Shown here: piece after piece, positions 53,301-60,543 of the stretch
Position numbering within the stretch: position 1 is the stretch's first letter
Layout of the letters: every line of letters starts with the position of its first letter
NCBI GenBank assembly: GCA_017962165.1
Contig: JAGCVW010000005.1
Span: 1 to 61,976 of the forward strand
Source: Bacteroidales bacterium
Lineage (GTDB): Bacteria; Bacteroidota; Bacteroidia; Bacteroidales; UBA932
Reading direction: 5' to 3'
DNA length: 61,976 bases
The notes under the pieces: model-generated
What the model saw: the letters and a program-made list of their open reading frames with translations, nothing else
The model's database searches: none
Told to the model about the DNA's origin: nothing
Program-made: the position numbers and the translations under genes

Positions 53301-53917
53301 AGCTTGCGAACCACGACGAAGACCGTACGGCTTCGTCGCTGGGTAACTACAAGCCGAAGATCCGCCTCGCCGCGGCCGTGCTGCTGACTTCCGCCGGCCG
53401 TCCGTTCATCTACCAGGGCGAGGAACTCGGCTATTGGGGAACCAAGTCCGGCGGCGACGAATACGTCCGCACGCCTATCCTCTGGACCCCGTCGGCAACG
53501 AGCGCCGCCTCCAAGGGCGTTTCGAACAAAGTGGACTGGAACATGCTCAAGCCCACGATCAGCGTGGAGTCGCAGTCGGCGGACGAGACCTCCCTGCTTA
53601 CGCTCTACCGTCACTTTGCCTATGCGCGCAACATCAACCCGGCGCTCGCCAACGGCTGGCCTGAGGCAGACACCAGGGGCAACTGCGACGGCAAGGTGGC
53701 CGGCTGGTATCTCCACCAGCTCGACGGGGAGAAGGTGGTGCTTGTGCTCCATAACTTCTCCGGCGAGTCGAAGAGCATACAGCGCTGGCCCGGCGAGAAC
53801 GCCACCAATGAGACCATCCTGGTCTGCAACGGCCGCGTTTCTGTCTCCGGCAGCGTTTCCGACGGACCGACCGTCACCCTTCCTCCATACAGCTCGGTGG
53901 TATTTGCACTGAATTAA
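50354..53917 (+). CDS. Multi-module GH13 alpha-amylase, surface lipoprotein
   Basis: The 1187-residue lipoprotein (lipobox TIPSC, then KQEPEPEP, which fits surface export) opens with a BACON-like Ig domain (about 35-125: VSLTFPGDGGEKQIELTATA, ending FFIKGRS...VAILQAA). A SusE-like starch-binding module follows (about 150-255), then a CBM26-like module (about 270-380: RIYVLNNSTW, MPFGDWPGT), a second SusE-like module (about 395-515) and the GH13 barrel from about 540. Both SusE-like modules carry FKFRQN. Catalytic residues are D863 (VDGFRLDAVKH), E915 (MVGEVLSG) and D988 (ANHDEDRT). Like the SusG-like protein at 30602, its B domain carries an insertion (about 690-830). At least four accessory domains make it suited to insoluble or granular starch. 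Confidence 0.9.
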   Translation: MTRNSFALRALVAVATIILTIPSCKQEPEPEPVPQTVPTIEVSEVSLTFPGDGGEKQIELTATAAWEGISRYPWLTVEPTQGEGNATVTITASANPFEEDRSASITFFIKGRSAIEAPVAILQAAMGKDEPTPPAPEQPTEEDNSSVVITKDKFTDDTSWSLIGTLNGTEWDQDFEMLAESEYGWIAAFDVVIADGDEFKFRQNGSWAVNLGASAGQPKEDVRYSLADAGGNLKLAAGTYDLYVHPAYSLLYVEEAGATFAHGDAVPAAQTSENTRIYVLNNSTWTKPYMYAYVGSGELMPFGDWPGTYASGTKQFGDYTWTYWEASGFNGVGGINLILNNDGTAQHPAQDQKEPLWSDLTVLNTLYFVWDGTTVTQIEDPSAPGVDGKGVEPVEMKFGSSSWTIIGTLGQTNWDYDFPMDTEGYWEVAREVSIAPGEQFKFRQNRKWDSNLGYGTYSDTEAHTISLNTRLDLGPGAGNMTVSAAGTYDIYLSVENKIAYVLEAGSTWTHENDGKPDNYVGGNYSTTLAPSGKLSGLTYQVNVFSFKDSDGDGYGDFNGLTNSLDYFDALGVTALWLSPVQPAQSYHGYDVTDYETVNKRYGTEDDFRHLIQEAHKHNIRIYMDYVMNHAGDQSKWFTDILEKGTESQYWNYFSLSKDPAADVSAGRIAQVPREYGYNKYKWFPVNIGGRGTKRYKIDLDWTDASAPKMTVNETTDAVTTSGAHSNPARYLYWGGGTYSQFVDAGTNKYTLTLDFNSSWGCLVRTTNKDEWKNKTKWGFNATGDQMKLGVPHTLYSDDNPDNVQAIIMPGGEIYYYYTEFGTGSFVDFNYGPADQCENSDAFKAIMVGVEKWLKMGVDGFRLDAVKHIYANETGQENKTFWNKFYNAANAIYKANASARADLAGNGDENIFMVGEVLSGDGDCTPFYSGLPALFEFQFWWDLRNCLNSETIYAAGYEQNFPGSLPYRWNGHRAVRGDAYSTPKLANHDEDRTASSLGNYKPKIRLAAAVLLTSAGRPFIYQGEELGYWGTKSGGDEYVRTPILWTPSATSAASKGVSNKVDWNMLKPTISVESQSADETSLLTLYRHFAYARNINPALANGWPEADTRGNCDGKVAGWYLHQLDGEKVVLVLHNFSGESKSIQRWPGENATNETILVCNGRVSVSGSVSDGPTVTLPPYSSVVFALN

Positions 53918-53938
53918 TCAATTAACAATCATAACATC

Positions 53939-55207
53939 ATGAAAAAGCTCTTTTTTGTCATCGCAGCGGCAGCCGCATTACTCTGCTCCTGCAACAAGAA
54001 CGACCTCACTCCCTCACAGGGAGGCCCGAAGGCCGTCAATTTCACTGTGGCCAACCTCGGCACCTACACCCTTAAGTCCGCCACGCTCGAGCTGGGCGCG
54101 GCCGGATGCTCCAAAGTCGGCATCTATGCCGCCGACCTCGGCGCCAACAACGTCCAGGCGACAGTTAGCGGATCCGCCCTTACCCCCGCCAGCACCATCT
54201 ACTGGAGGGTGGGCCAGACCGAAGCGACCCAGTTCGTGGCCCGCTATCCCCATGCCGATGGCGCTTCAATCAACGGCGAGTATGCCCTCCCGGCCGACCA
54301 GACCTCGGAGGATACTTTCACCTATCATTCCAACGTGATGACCGCGGTTCAGAGCGCCAGCCCGGATCCCGGAACCGTCGCCTTCAACTTCACCCATCCT
54401 TTTGCGAAGGTGGCAGTCAATATCACCAACAACCTCAGTGCGGACGCAGTGGCTTCGGTGGTCATGGAGAACGTGAAGCTCGCGGCTTCCGCCCTGGACA
54501 TGACGACCTCTCCGGCGACTCCGACCCTTACCGACGCCAAGTCCAACGTGACCGCATACAGGGTTTCGGCGAACGCCTATGAGCTGGTGCTCATGCCCCA
54601 GGCCGCGGCCGCAGACATGAACATCGTCGTGACGACCACCCTCGGCTCGGTCTACACCTTCCGCATCACCAACGCCTCGTACAACTTCCTCGCAGGGAAG
54701 ACCGCGACCGCGGCCGTGACCCTTGACCCGATAGGCGGAGCAGGCGGAGAGCGCAATGCAGTCGGCGCCATGAGCTTCACTACGGTCGGCTGGACCGCCA
54801 ATGCCGCTGCAACCATCGGTACTGTTGGCGACCCGACCCTTGGCAACTACTTCCAGATCGGCGGAACGATCTATACAGACGAAGATGCTGACGCCGTCGC
54901 TGCCGAAACCCTCGGCGCATGGGGCAAGTGGTACAACATGACCTATTCGGCGGAGAATACCTGGACCATCGTCCTCAACTACAGCGAGGCCATGGCTGGC
55001 GACGAGGCCGGCAAGGGCTTCCTCATCAGGCTGGGAGACACCTATTACAAGATGTATAACGGTTCTGATAATATCGGGACCGAACCATACGCTCTCTACC
55101 CGGAGGATGGTGATCACCAGAAGAACGTCCGTCTGCCTTTAGCATCTGGCAAATACCTGTTCACGTTCAACTCTTCCAACAATCAGATTACGGTAGAAGC
55201 ACAATAG
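53939..55207 (+). CDS. Fimbrillin-like lipoprotein with a C-terminal glycan-binding-like domain
   Basis: The 422-residue lipoprotein (lipobox LCSC) has residues 25-265 in the fimbrillin plan (TIYWRVGQTEATQFVARYPH, FNFTHPFAKVAVNITNNLSA, YELVLMPQAAA, LAGKTATAAVTLDP). The C-terminal 150 residues (GWTANAAATIGTVGDPTLGN YFQIGG, WTIVLNYSEA) resemble a SusE-type module. It follows the amylase by 21 bp. This suggests a surface starch-binding partner of the amylase rather than an ordinary fimbria subunit; that is inference. Confidence 0.75.
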   Translation: MKKLFFVIAAAAALLCSCNKNDLTPSQGGPKAVNFTVANLGTYTLKSATLELGAAGCSKVGIYAADLGANNVQATVSGSALTPASTIYWRVGQTEATQFVARYPHADGASINGEYALPADQTSEDTFTYHSNVMTAVQSASPDPGTVAFNFTHPFAKVAVNITNNLSADAVASVVMENVKLAASALDMTTSPATPTLTDAKSNVTAYRVSANAYELVLMPQAAAADMNIVVTTTLGSVYTFRITNASYNFLAGKTATAAVTLDPIGGAGGERNAVGAMSFTTVGWTANAAATIGTVGDPTLGNYFQIGGTIYTDEDADAVAAETLGAWGKWYNMTYSAENTWTIVLNYSEAMAGDEAGKGFLIRLGDTYYKMYNGSDNIGTEPYALYPEDGDHQKNVRLPLASGKYLFTFNSSNNQITVEAQ

Positions 55208-55210
55208 GCA

Positions 55211-56053
55211 ATGACCTTCTTACGGAAAATAGCGCTTTGGGCCCTCGCGGCCGCGGCGTTGTGTTCCTGTTCCAAGAAAGTCACCGTAATTACCGTGGAC
55301 GAGGTGTTCTTCACCGCATCGGTGAAGGCTTATAACACCAAAGCAAGCGGCTCTGCGTTGGCGGACGGCGAGCAGGTAAGGATCATGGCGGGATCTCCCA
55401 TCGACGCTACTGCGGTGGGAACGGTCCTGGGCCGCGACCTTACTTTCGACGTGCCGCTGAACTGGACCAGGGGACAGAAAGCATCGACCACCTTCGCGGC
55501 CGTTTACCAGGCCGGCAAGGTGGCCGACGCTGCTGCCAGCCTGTCCTATGACCTGCTGAGCGGAGGCCGCCACGACTATTATTCCCACGACTCGTTCCTC
55601 GCGGCGGTCCGGACTGCCGCACCGCACGAGACCGTCAACCTCGAATTCGGCCATCCTTTCTCCAAGATAGTCCTGAACATTCAGAACAATCTGTCTGGGG
55701 AGACTGTCACCAAAGTGACGGTAAGGGATGTGGTGATGAAGGGTACAGTGGATTTGAATGCAGGGAAACTCCGGCTGACCGGCCCTCGGGAGAGCTTCGA
55801 GGCGGTCAACGTCTCCATCGGAAGTTACGCGGCTGTAGTAATGCCACAGACAGCCGCACCCCTCATTTCAATCACTACGAATAAGGGCTCAGTCTATAAT
55901 TTCGCCCTCGATGCTCCGTTCGTCTTTGAGCCAGGCTGCGCCTACAGCGCCGACATCACCCTCTCGGCCGGCCAGTTCACCCCTGCCACCTTCACCTTCA
56001 CGGCATCGTCCTGGGAAGACGGAGGGACGCTGAACTACGAACCGGTAGAATAG
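55211..56053 (+). CDS. Fimbrillin-like lipoprotein
   Basis: The 280-residue lipoprotein (lipobox LCSC) is closely related to the N-terminal part of its neighbour. Shared landmarks: LNWTRGQKASTTFAAVYQAG, LEFGHPFSKIVLNIQNNLSG, YAAVVMPQTAA, and GCAYSADITLSAGQFTPATF. It lacks the extra C-terminal domain. It starts 3 bp after its neighbour and is followed by a strong terminator, so it is last in the amylase operon. No FimA/Mfa1 assembly genes are seen nearby. Confidence 0.78.
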   Translation: MTFLRKIALWALAAAALCSCSKKVTVITVDEVFFTASVKAYNTKASGSALADGEQVRIMAGSPIDATAVGTVLGRDLTFDVPLNWTRGQKASTTFAAVYQAGKVADAAASLSYDLLSGGRHDYYSHDSFLAAVRTAAPHETVNLEFGHPFSKIVLNIQNNLSGETVTKVTVRDVVMKGTVDLNAGKLRLTGPRESFEAVNVSIGSYAAVVMPQTAAPLISITTNKGSVYNFALDAPFVFEPGCAYSADITLSAGQFTPATFTFTASSWEDGGTLNYEPVE

Positions 56054-56063
56054 TAGTCAGGGC

Positions 56064-56115
56064 AAAAAGTTGGGGCTAACCTGCGGGAGATTCTGCAGGT
56101 TAGCCCCAACTTTTT
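56064..56115. terminator. Bidirectional terminator with a perfect 21-bp stem
   Basis: AAAAAGTTGGGGCTAACCTGC pairs perfectly with the arm at 56095-56115 around the loop GGGAGATTCT. With A-run and T-run on both sides, it can end transcription of the convergent lipoprotein and MFS genes. The loop and inner stem are identical to those at 48015-48044. Confidence 0.9.
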
Positions 56116-56126
56116 TGCGTAGCCGG

Positions 56127-57449
56127 CTACTTTTTGATCAGCCGGACGCAGACGGAGCCGAGGACGAGGAAGGCGGCGGCGACCAGGAACATTGCGGGCT
56201 GACTGCCGCCCACGGCGCTGATCACGAATCCGCCCGTCGCCGCCGCCACTATCTGCGGCAGGCAAATCGTGCAGTTGAACAGGCCCAGGTAGCTGCCCAT
56301 GTAAGGGCTGCCCTCAAGGGCGTTGGTCAGAAGCGTGAACGGAAGCGCGAGCATAGCGGCCCATGCGGCGCCGATAAGAAGGAAGCTTCCGAAGAGCACG
56401 TACTGGTTGGTCACAAAGAATACCGAAGCGAAGCCGGCCGCGCCGATAAGCAGCGACACGACATAGGCCGTCTGCACCTTCTTGAAGCGGGGCAGGACAA
56501 GCGCCCAGAGCATCGAGCCGATAGCCTGGATGGCGAAGATAACGCCCACCCAGTTGCCTGCGGCCTGATAGTCGGCGGACGCAGCGTCGGTCGTTCCCCA
56601 GACATTCTTGGCGATGGCGCCGTTGGTATAGGTCCACATATACAGGAACGCGGCCCAGCAGAAGAACTGCACGAGACCTACTGTCCAGAAGGTCTTCGGG
56701 GCCTGGCGAAGCAGCTTGATGAAACCGGGATTCTCGGGTTTCTCTTCAGAAGCCTCGATTCCATGGAATTCTGCATACTCCTGCGGGTCCATTTCCTTAA
56801 CCTTGAAGAAGGTGAAAAGAACGCAGCAGATCAGGATAGCGGCTCCGATATAGAAACTCCAGATAACCGAATTCGGGACGACTCCCTCGGGGGCGGTGTT
56901 GGCGATGCCTATCCATGTGAAGAATATCGGGAACAGGTATCCGAACAGGCTGCCCGCGTTGCAGAGGAAACTCTGCGTGCTGTACGCCAGGGTCTTCTGC
57001 TCCTCGGTAACCATGTCGCCGACCATCATCTTGAACGGCTGCATCGCTATATTGATAGAGGTGTCGAGGAAGATGAGGCTGAACAGGCCGAACCACATCG
57101 CGGCATTAAGCCCTAAGAACAGCCATGCCTTACTCAGATTCAGGCTGCCCGCGTTCGGCAGGAGTATCATCACCAGCACGGCGATGATTGCGCCCACAAG
57201 CAGATAGGGTTTGCGGCGGCCCAGTTTACACCATGTCTTGTCGGACCACTTGCCTATAAGGGGCTGGACTATCATGCCCATCAGGGGCGGGAGAATCCAG
57301 AAAAAGCTGAGCTGATGGGGGTCAGCGCCCAATGTCGCGAAAATGCGGGAAATGTTAGCGCTCTGCAGAGCATAAGCAATCTGAACCCCGAAAAATCCGA
57401 AGTTCAGATTGAATATTTCCCCAAATGAGAGTTGTTTTTTGATGGCCAT
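56127..57449 (-). CDS. SLC45-like MFS sugar transporter
   Basis: The 440-residue protein has twelve predicted membrane segments. The N-terminal GFFGVQIAYALQSANISRIF and GMIVQPLIGKWSDKTWCKLG RRKPY match the MFS signature of the SLC45/GPH-like group, whose bacterial members in polysaccharide loci import maltose or other disaccharides across the inner membrane. It is convergent with the amylase operon and has its own promoter. Transport of maltose or maltodextrins is a reasonable inference from the neighbours. Confidence 0.85.
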   Translation of the reverse strand: MAIKKQLSFGEIFNLNFGFFGVQIAYALQSANISRIFATLGADPHQLSFFWILPPLMGMIVQPLIGKWSDKTWCKLGRRKPYLLVGAIIAVLVMILLPNAGSLNLSKAWLFLGLNAAMWFGLFSLIFLDTSINIAMQPFKMMVGDMVTEEQKTLAYSTQSFLCNAGSLFGYLFPIFFTWIGIANTAPEGVVPNSVIWSFYIGAAILICCVLFTFFKVKEMDPQEYAEFHGIEASEEKPENPGFIKLLRQAPKTFWTVGLVQFFCWAAFLYMWTYTNGAIAKNVWGTTDAASADYQAAGNWVGVIFAIQAIGSMLWALVLPRFKKVQTAYVVSLLIGAAGFASVFFVTNQYVLFGSFLLIGAAWAAMLALPFTLLTNALEGSPYMGSYLGLFNCTICLPQIVAAATGGFVISAVGGSQPAMFLVAAAFLVLGSVCVRLIKK

Positions 57450-57469
57450 AATTCAGTGTTAACAGCCAC

Positions 57470-57477
57470 CAAAGATA
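57470..57477 (-). promoter_or_regulatory. -7 box of the MFS gene
   Basis: TATCTTTG on the minus strand, a perfect TAnnTTTG match, 20 bp before the ATG. It lies just after the stop codon of the SDR gene. Confidence 0.6.
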
Positions 57478-57485
57478 AGCATTTT

Positions 57486-58280
57486 TTAGAGTTTGTAGTA
57501 CACGCTCATCACCCATGCGAACCAGCGCGGAGGGAGGATCGTGCGTGCGAAGACCGAGAGTTTCTGCAGGAAGGTGGATATGATATAATGGTATCCGGGG
57601 CGCTTCTTGCGGATAATCTTACTGATTTTCTTCGCCAGGAATTCGGGCTTCAGGCCGCTGTTCTCGTCGTGCTCGATTGAAGCGAGTGAACGGGCGTAGC
57701 CGGGGTAGGCTTCATGCACGGCCGGATTGTCCACGCTCTTGCGCTGGGCCGTGAAGGCGGTGGCGAAATCGCCGGGCTCGATCGTGGTCACATTGATGCC
57801 GAAGCCGCGGATCTCGAGCCGCAGCGCCTCGCAGTAGCCCTCGATCGCGAATTTGGACGCGCTGTACATGCCCTGATACGGCAGGCCCACCAGTCCGCCG
57901 ATGGAGCTGAAGCAGATGATATGGCCATGGCCCTGCCTGCGCATGACGGGGACGACCTCGCGGATGTAGCGGACCATGCCCATGAAGTTCACGTCCATCT
58001 GCCGCTGGCAGTCCTCGATCGAGCAGAACTCGAGCGGGCCGCCTATGCCCATGCCGGCATTGTTGATGAACACGTCGATCCCGCCTTCGGCCTGGACGAC
58101 CTGCCTGACCGCCGCCTCTACCTGGGCCTGGTCCGTGGACTCGGCCTTGATGTAGGTGACGCCGGGGATGAACTCGGTTGCCTTGCGGTGGGTGCCGTAG
58201 ACTTTGTGGCCGTCGGCGCTGAGACGCTCGGCCATGGCCTTGCCAAAGCCGGAGGTGATGCCGGTGATGAGGATGACCAT
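57486..58280 (-). CDS. Short-chain dehydrogenase, candidate 3-ketosphinganine reductase
   Basis: The 264-residue NAD(P)-dependent SDR has an N-terminal TGxxxGxG (ITGITSGFGKAMA), NNAGMGIGG, and the catalytic Y139 and K143 (YSASKFAIEGY). The C-terminal ARTILPPRWFAWVMSVYYKL is hydrophobic and may attach to the membrane. It starts four bases after serine palmitoyltransferase, whose product, 3-ketosphinganine, needs such a reductase for sphingolipid synthesis. The family is certain; the substrate is inferred from position. Confidence 0.82.
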   Translation of the reverse strand: MVILITGITSGFGKAMAERLSADGHKVYGTHRKATEFIPGVTYIKAESTDQAQVEAAVRQVVQAEGGIDVFINNAGMGIGGPLEFCSIEDCQRQMDVNFMGMVRYIREVVPVMRRQGHGHIICFSSIGGLVGLPYQGMYSASKFAIEGYCEALRLEIRGFGINVTTIEPGDFATAFTAQRKSVDNPAVHEAYPGYARSLASIEHDENSGLKPEFLAKKISKIIRKKRPGYHYIISTFLQKLSVFARTILPPRWFAWVMSVYYKL

Positions 58281-58284
58281 GGGC

Positions 58285-59481
58285 TTACGCTTCGATTATG
58301 CCGTATTCCTTGAAAATCTTGGTGAGTACCTCGACCGCCTGGTCGACATGGCTGCGGTTGTGGGTCGCCATGAGAGCGAAGCGGATGAGGACGTCCTTCT
58401 CGGGCACTGCCGGCGCGATGACGGGGGTGATGAACACGCCCTGCCTGTAGGCCTCTTCGACCAGCGAGAGGGCCTTGATGGTGTCGCGCACCATAAGCGG
58501 GATGATCGGGGACTCGGTGAGATTGATATCGAAGCCGTTCTCCCTGAAGCACTTCCACGCATAGCGGGTGGTGTCCCAGAGGTGCTCGCGGCGCTCGGGC
58601 TCCTCGATCATGATGTCGAGGGCCTTCGATGCGGCGGCGGTTGCGGCCGGGGTCATCGACGCGCTGAAGATGAGCGAACGGGAGTTGTGCTTGATGAAGT
58701 TCAGCACGTCGTGGTCGCCGGCGATGAAGCCGCCCAGCGAGCCGAAGCTCTTGGAGAACGTGCCCATGATGAGGTCCGTGCGGTCCGTAAGGCCGAAATG
58801 GCTGGCGGTGCCGCTTCCGTTCTCACCGAAGACTCCGAGGCCGTGGGCGTCGTCAATCATCACGGATGCGCCGTACTTGTCGCAGAGGTCGCAGATCTCG
58901 GGGAGCTTGGCGAGGTCGCCGAGCATGGAGTACACACCGTCGATGACGATGAGCTTGTAGGCGTCGGGCTCGCAGACCCTGAGCTTCTTCTCAAGGGCCT
59001 CCATGTCGTTGTGCTTGAACTTGTAGACGGTGCTCCAGCCGAGGCGGCTGCCGTCGATGATGCAGGCGTGGTCGGTGTCGTCGAGGATGATATATCCGCC
59101 CTTGAATCCAAGGCAGCTGACCACTCCGAGGTTGACTTGGAATCCGGTACTGTAGGTGACGGCTTCTTCCTTGCCCACGAATTTCGCGAGCTTCTCTTCG
59201 AGCTCCTGATGGATGTCGAGGGTTCCGTTTAGGAAACGGCTGCCGGAGCAGCTTGTGCCGTATTTCTTAACAGCTGCGATTGCAGCTTCTTTGAGTCTGG
59301 GGTCATCGGAAAGTCCGAGATAGGAATTGCTTCCGAACATCAGCACTTTGTGGCCGTCTGCCATCGTAACGACGGGGTCCTGGCCTGAGCTGATAGGCTT
59401 ATAGTAAGGGTAGATGCCCTTTGCTTTTACTTCCTGAGGGACTGTGTATCTCGCACAGATCTCGTTGAGTTGACGCTTCAT
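58285..59481 (-). CDS. spt: Serine palmitoyltransferase
   Basis: The 398-residue PLP enzyme of the alpha-oxoamine synthase family has its Schiff-base lysine near K244 (MGTFSKSFGSLGGF). It closely follows the pattern I know for Bacteroides serine palmitoyltransferase: QEVKAKGIYPYYKPISSGQD, KVLMFGSNSYLGL, GSRFLNGTLDIHQELEEKLA, KHNDMEALEK and LIRFALMATH. It condenses serine with a fatty acyl-CoA or acyl-ACP, the first step of sphingolipid synthesis. 2-Amino-3-ketobutyrate ligase and BioF are relatives, but the N-terminus and context favour SPT. The start at 59481 follows a perfect -7 box; 14 open codons lie upstream. Confidence 0.85.
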   Translation of the reverse strand: MKRQLNEICARYTVPQEVKAKGIYPYYKPISSGQDPVVTMADGHKVLMFGSNSYLGLSDDPRLKEAAIAAVKKYGTSCSGSRFLNGTLDIHQELEEKLAKFVGKEEAVTYSTGFQVNLGVVSCLGFKGGYIILDDTDHACIIDGSRLGWSTVYKFKHNDMEALEKKLRVCEPDAYKLIVIDGVYSMLGDLAKLPEICDLCDKYGASVMIDDAHGLGVFGENGSGTASHFGLTDRTDLIMGTFSKSFGSLGGFIAGDHDVLNFIKHNSRSLIFSASMTPAATAAASKALDIMIEEPERREHLWDTTRYAWKCFRENGFDINLTESPIIPLMVRDTIKALSLVEEAYRQGVFITPVIAPAVPEKDVLIRFALMATHNRSHVDQAVEVLTKIFKEYGIIEA

Positions 59482-59520
59482 AATTATAGGTTTATAGTAC
59501 GTTTCACTTTTTTGTGGCGA

Positions 59521-59528
59521 CAAATATA
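59521..59528 (-). promoter_or_regulatory. -7 box of the spt-SDR operon
   Basis: TATATTTG on the minus strand, a perfect match 39 bp before the spt ATG. Confidence 0.65.
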
Positions 59529-59625
59529 CGTACTTTTTTTGAAATGGTTCTTTGGACCCAGGGCGGATGGTCTTCGGAGTGAATCGGGAGTGTTTTTCCG
59601 CCGTTTGGCCGATTTTTTCTTTTCC

Positions 59626-59834
59626 GGCGCTGATTTGGGCGATTTCGGCGCGGATAGGCTGATTCTTCTCCCCTCCGGCGCCATTTTCGGGGATTTCGGC
59701 GCGGATCGATTGGTTTTTCCACCTTCCGGCGCTTATTAACGGGATTTTGGCGCGGAACGGCAGGTTTATCCACCTTCCGGCGCCGATTTTGGCAATTTTG
59801 GCGCCGAGGGCCTACCTGGACTGCGCCGGGGCGT
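59626..59834 (+). repeat. 51-bp repeat with paired GGCGC boxes, four units
   Basis: GGCGC occurs at 59626, 59647, 59677, 59698, 59728, 59749, 59779 and 59800, so spacings alternate 21 and 30 bp without exception. A ninth box with one mismatch (GGCGT) falls at 59830. The box pairs are joined by a T-rich arm (GATTTCGGCGCGGA). It has the same geometry as 49926-50027. In one frame it reads as a 17-residue repeat (SGAxxGDFGADR...PP) with a stop codon inside the third unit. Confidence 0.75.
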
Positions 59835-59868
59835 GCATACCCTCACTCATTTGGAGGAGGGTATGCAC
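59833..59868. other. Perfect 12-bp hairpin
   Basis: GTGCATACCCTC pairs with GAGGGTATGCAC around ACTCATTTGGAG. On either side are two copies of a CTGCGCCGGGGCG sequence (59821 and 59904). No T-run follows, so it is not an obvious terminator. Confidence 0.6.
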
Positions 59869-59948
59869 GGGGGAAGGGGAAATAATCCGACTGATCTACC
59901 GGGGCTGCGCCGGGGCGGGAGTGGAAGCGAGGAGGATTAAAGGTTGGT

Positions 59949-60049
59949 ACGATTTTGTCGAAGATTGTCTCTGAGGTCGCTCGCGGGGACGCTTGCCGGG
60001 CTTCTTGCCTGAGTGCCCGCGACCTCTTTCAACCCTTCGAAAAAATCGT
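59949..60049. ncRNA. Nested stem structure, candidate structured RNA of unknown strand
   Basis: An outer 15-bp stem with one mismatch (ACGATTTTGTCGAAG 59949-59963, CTTCGAAAAAATCGT 60035-60049) encloses an inner stem (GAGGTCGC 59973-59980 plus GGG after a TCGC bulge, paired with CCCGCGACCTC 60016-60026). Inside that is a small GGGC-TTCTT-GCCT hairpin. I looked for the conserved cores of RNase P RNA, tmRNA, SRP RNA and 6S RNA and did not find them. It could equally be a DNA-level palindrome. Confidence 0.35.
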
Positions 60050-60225
60050 CCCCCAATTGTTTCTGACGCCGCGAGTGAAGCGGAACTGCGTAAAGAAGGT
60101 CCTACCCTTCGCGGGGAGCGAGCTAGCAGGGGGAATATATATTCCAGTGGTAGTGGAAGCCGGCAGTGAGTATTTGGTCGGGACACCGTGTACTCGACTG
60201 CCCTACCAGAATAACCGACGTGGTC

Positions 60226-60375
60226 TAGTGGGAAGGACGCTTCCCCGTATGATTAGAGGAGCGCAGCGACGGCGTCGGCATCAGCCGACCGGCCGGGCCG
60301 TGACTTTGCGCCAGCAAAGTTGGAAAGGCGGAAAGGCCGAAGGGGGTTAGTGGGAAGGACGCTTCCCCCGTATGA
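60226..60375. repeat. Duplicated hairpin sequence in the 60.2-60.4 kb gap
   Basis: TAGTGGGAAGGACGCTTCCC followed by CGTATGA at 60226-60252 recurs at 60348-60375 with one extra C. Each copy can fold as GGGAAG-GACG-CTTCCC. Between them lie a GTCGGC...GCCGAC hairpin and ACTTTGCGCCAGCAAAGT, another palindrome. From 59482 to 60543 I see no credible gene; a 14-bp perfect palindrome (GGAATATATATTCC) is at 60132-60145. Confidence 0.6.
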
Positions 60376-60543
60376 GAAAGGTCGCCGGGGCCCGACACCA
60401 GTTAATACTACCGAATAATCGTCGGGCAAAGTACCCATCGCGCAAGCTGAGCCCCATCCAAGGCTCGGCGCAGCGCGATCCTAGGTAGTTGTTTGAGTTA
60501 GGAAATGATTGCTTGGGCGGGGAATAGGCGCTTTTCGTGGGTG

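Noticed and set aside
59626..59760. A real gene for the 17-residue repeat SGAxxGDFGADR
   Set aside because: The frame has a stop in the third unit, no recognisable domain around it, and the second locus at 49926 does not keep the residues.
59626..59834. CRISPR array
   Set aside because: The 51-bp period is regular, but no 24-37 bp stretch is conserved between units, only 5-10 bp boxes, and no cas gene is present.
59482..60543. RNase P RNA, tmRNA, SRP RNA or a tRNA in the long gap
   Set aside because: None of their conserved cores, such as GGAAAGTCCGGGC or a TTCGAATCC arm, was found on either strand.
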